Source: Tenacibaculum sp. L6 (lineage in GTDB: Bacteria > Bacteroidota > Bacteroidia > Flavobacteriales > Flavobacteriaceae). Taken from it: DNA of 64,000 bases. Within the stretch, counting starts at the first letter, position 1. The number at the start of each line of letters is the position of its first letter. The stretch covers positions 1-64,000 of the forward strand of contig NZ_JAPEHZ010000001.1 of NCBI RefSeq assembly GCF_028823685.1. Reading direction: 5' to 3'. Positions 63,896 to 64,000 of this stretch are shown here, piece by piece. The translations under genes were made by a program, and so were the position numbers. Below the pieces are notes generated by a model, which made no database searches, was not told the origin of the DNA, and saw only the letters and a list, made by a program, of their open reading frames with translations.

Positions 63896-64000
63896 TTAGC
63901 CTTTTGATATTTCATTGCTTAGCTCATTCTCATCATCTGTAGTCCATGGAAAGTGAGCTTGTAATTCTTTTCCTGCTTTTAGCACACCATCTATAATACC
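63896..64000 (-). CDS. TPM-domain protein, partial (C-terminus)
   Basis: The frame enters at the window edge and ends at 63896. Its 34 visible residues include GIIDGVLKAGKELQAHFPW, typical of the C-terminus of TPM-domain proteins. It is upstream of a second TPM gene, so the pair probably forms an operon. Confidence 0.7.
   Translation of the reverse strand, partial: GIIDGVLKAGKELQAHFPWTTDDENELSNEISKG

Noticed and set aside
1-64000. CRISPR array, insertion sequence, rRNA operon or classic riboswitch
   Set aside because: No regular spaced repeats, transposase motifs, rRNA sequence or recognisable riboswitch core was found on either strand.

Overview
The window is about 64 kb of a low-GC chromosome from the phylum Bacteroidota, almost certainly family Flavobacteriaceae (a Tenacibaculum- or Polaribacter-like genome is my guess; the genus is not proven). 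The evidence is gliding-motility genes (gldB, gldC), a PorG-like and a PorP/SprF-like protein of the type IX secretion system, a FolK-deoxynucleoside kinase fusion, a short primary sigma factor lacking region 1.1, TonB-dependent outer-membrane proteins, and promoters of the Bacteroidota type (TTTG, 19-base spacer, TAnnTTTG) with few Shine-Dalgarno sequences. I see no prophage, insertion sequence or CRISPR array.

Layout. 0.2-5.8 kb: folK-dNK, gldC/gldB, nadE and a frameshifted dnaG. 5.8-10.8 kb: a secreted leucine-rich-repeat protein, then clpX, a frameshifted clpP, trigger factor and a small holin-like membrane protein. 10.9-16.3 kb: a Crp/Fnr regulator with an NADPH-quinone-reductase-like enzyme, a DUF2867 protein, a thioredoxin-fold protein without a normal start codon, an alpha/beta hydrolase, pdxJ, a CBS protein and NAD kinase. 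16.4-22.7 kb: an envelope operon (PorG-like, uppS, bamA, two OmpH/Skp chaperones) and murI; then a solitary porP/sprF.

23.8-34.9 kb is the metabolic accessory part. A broken AraC regulator lies divergent to a trans-4-hydroxy-L-proline catabolic operon (deaminase, 2,5-dioxovalerate dehydrogenase, 4-hydroxyproline epimerase, D-hydroxyproline oxidoreductase), with a four-helix-bundle gene wedged inside it between simple repeats. It converges on a set encoding a sodium:solute symporter, an M20 amidohydrolase, alanine racemase and an ornithine-racemase-like enzyme. That set directly follows GNAT-rpoD-rpsU on the same strand.

36.5-47.9 kb: a 480-base intergenic region with a perfect promoter and a 33-codon reading frame; dsbD and a stand-alone DsbD-alpha paralogue; initiator tRNA-Met; era; der; a TonB-dependent-receptor-like protein; and a large GAF protein. 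47.9-55 kb: an HD-domain protein fused to a Pycsar-type membrane effector domain, xdhC-mocA, a lipoprotein joining a metallophosphoesterase to an Omp85-type barrel, and a DUF423 protein. 55-61.5 kb: a four-gene cassette (M48 peptidase with TerB-like tail, DUF6882-like protein, LSm-like protein, and a paralogue of the DUF6882 protein's N-terminal domain) behind a LytS/LytTR two-component system. This is my best candidate for an undescribed system. 61.6-64 kb: a hypothetical protein, a lipoprotein and two TPM-domain proteins, the last cut by the window edge.

Three genes (dnaG, clpP, the AraC regulator) carry single frameshifts, and in each case one small correction restores a full-length protein. 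Two of them are housekeeping genes, so assembly or sequencing indels are a serious possibility.
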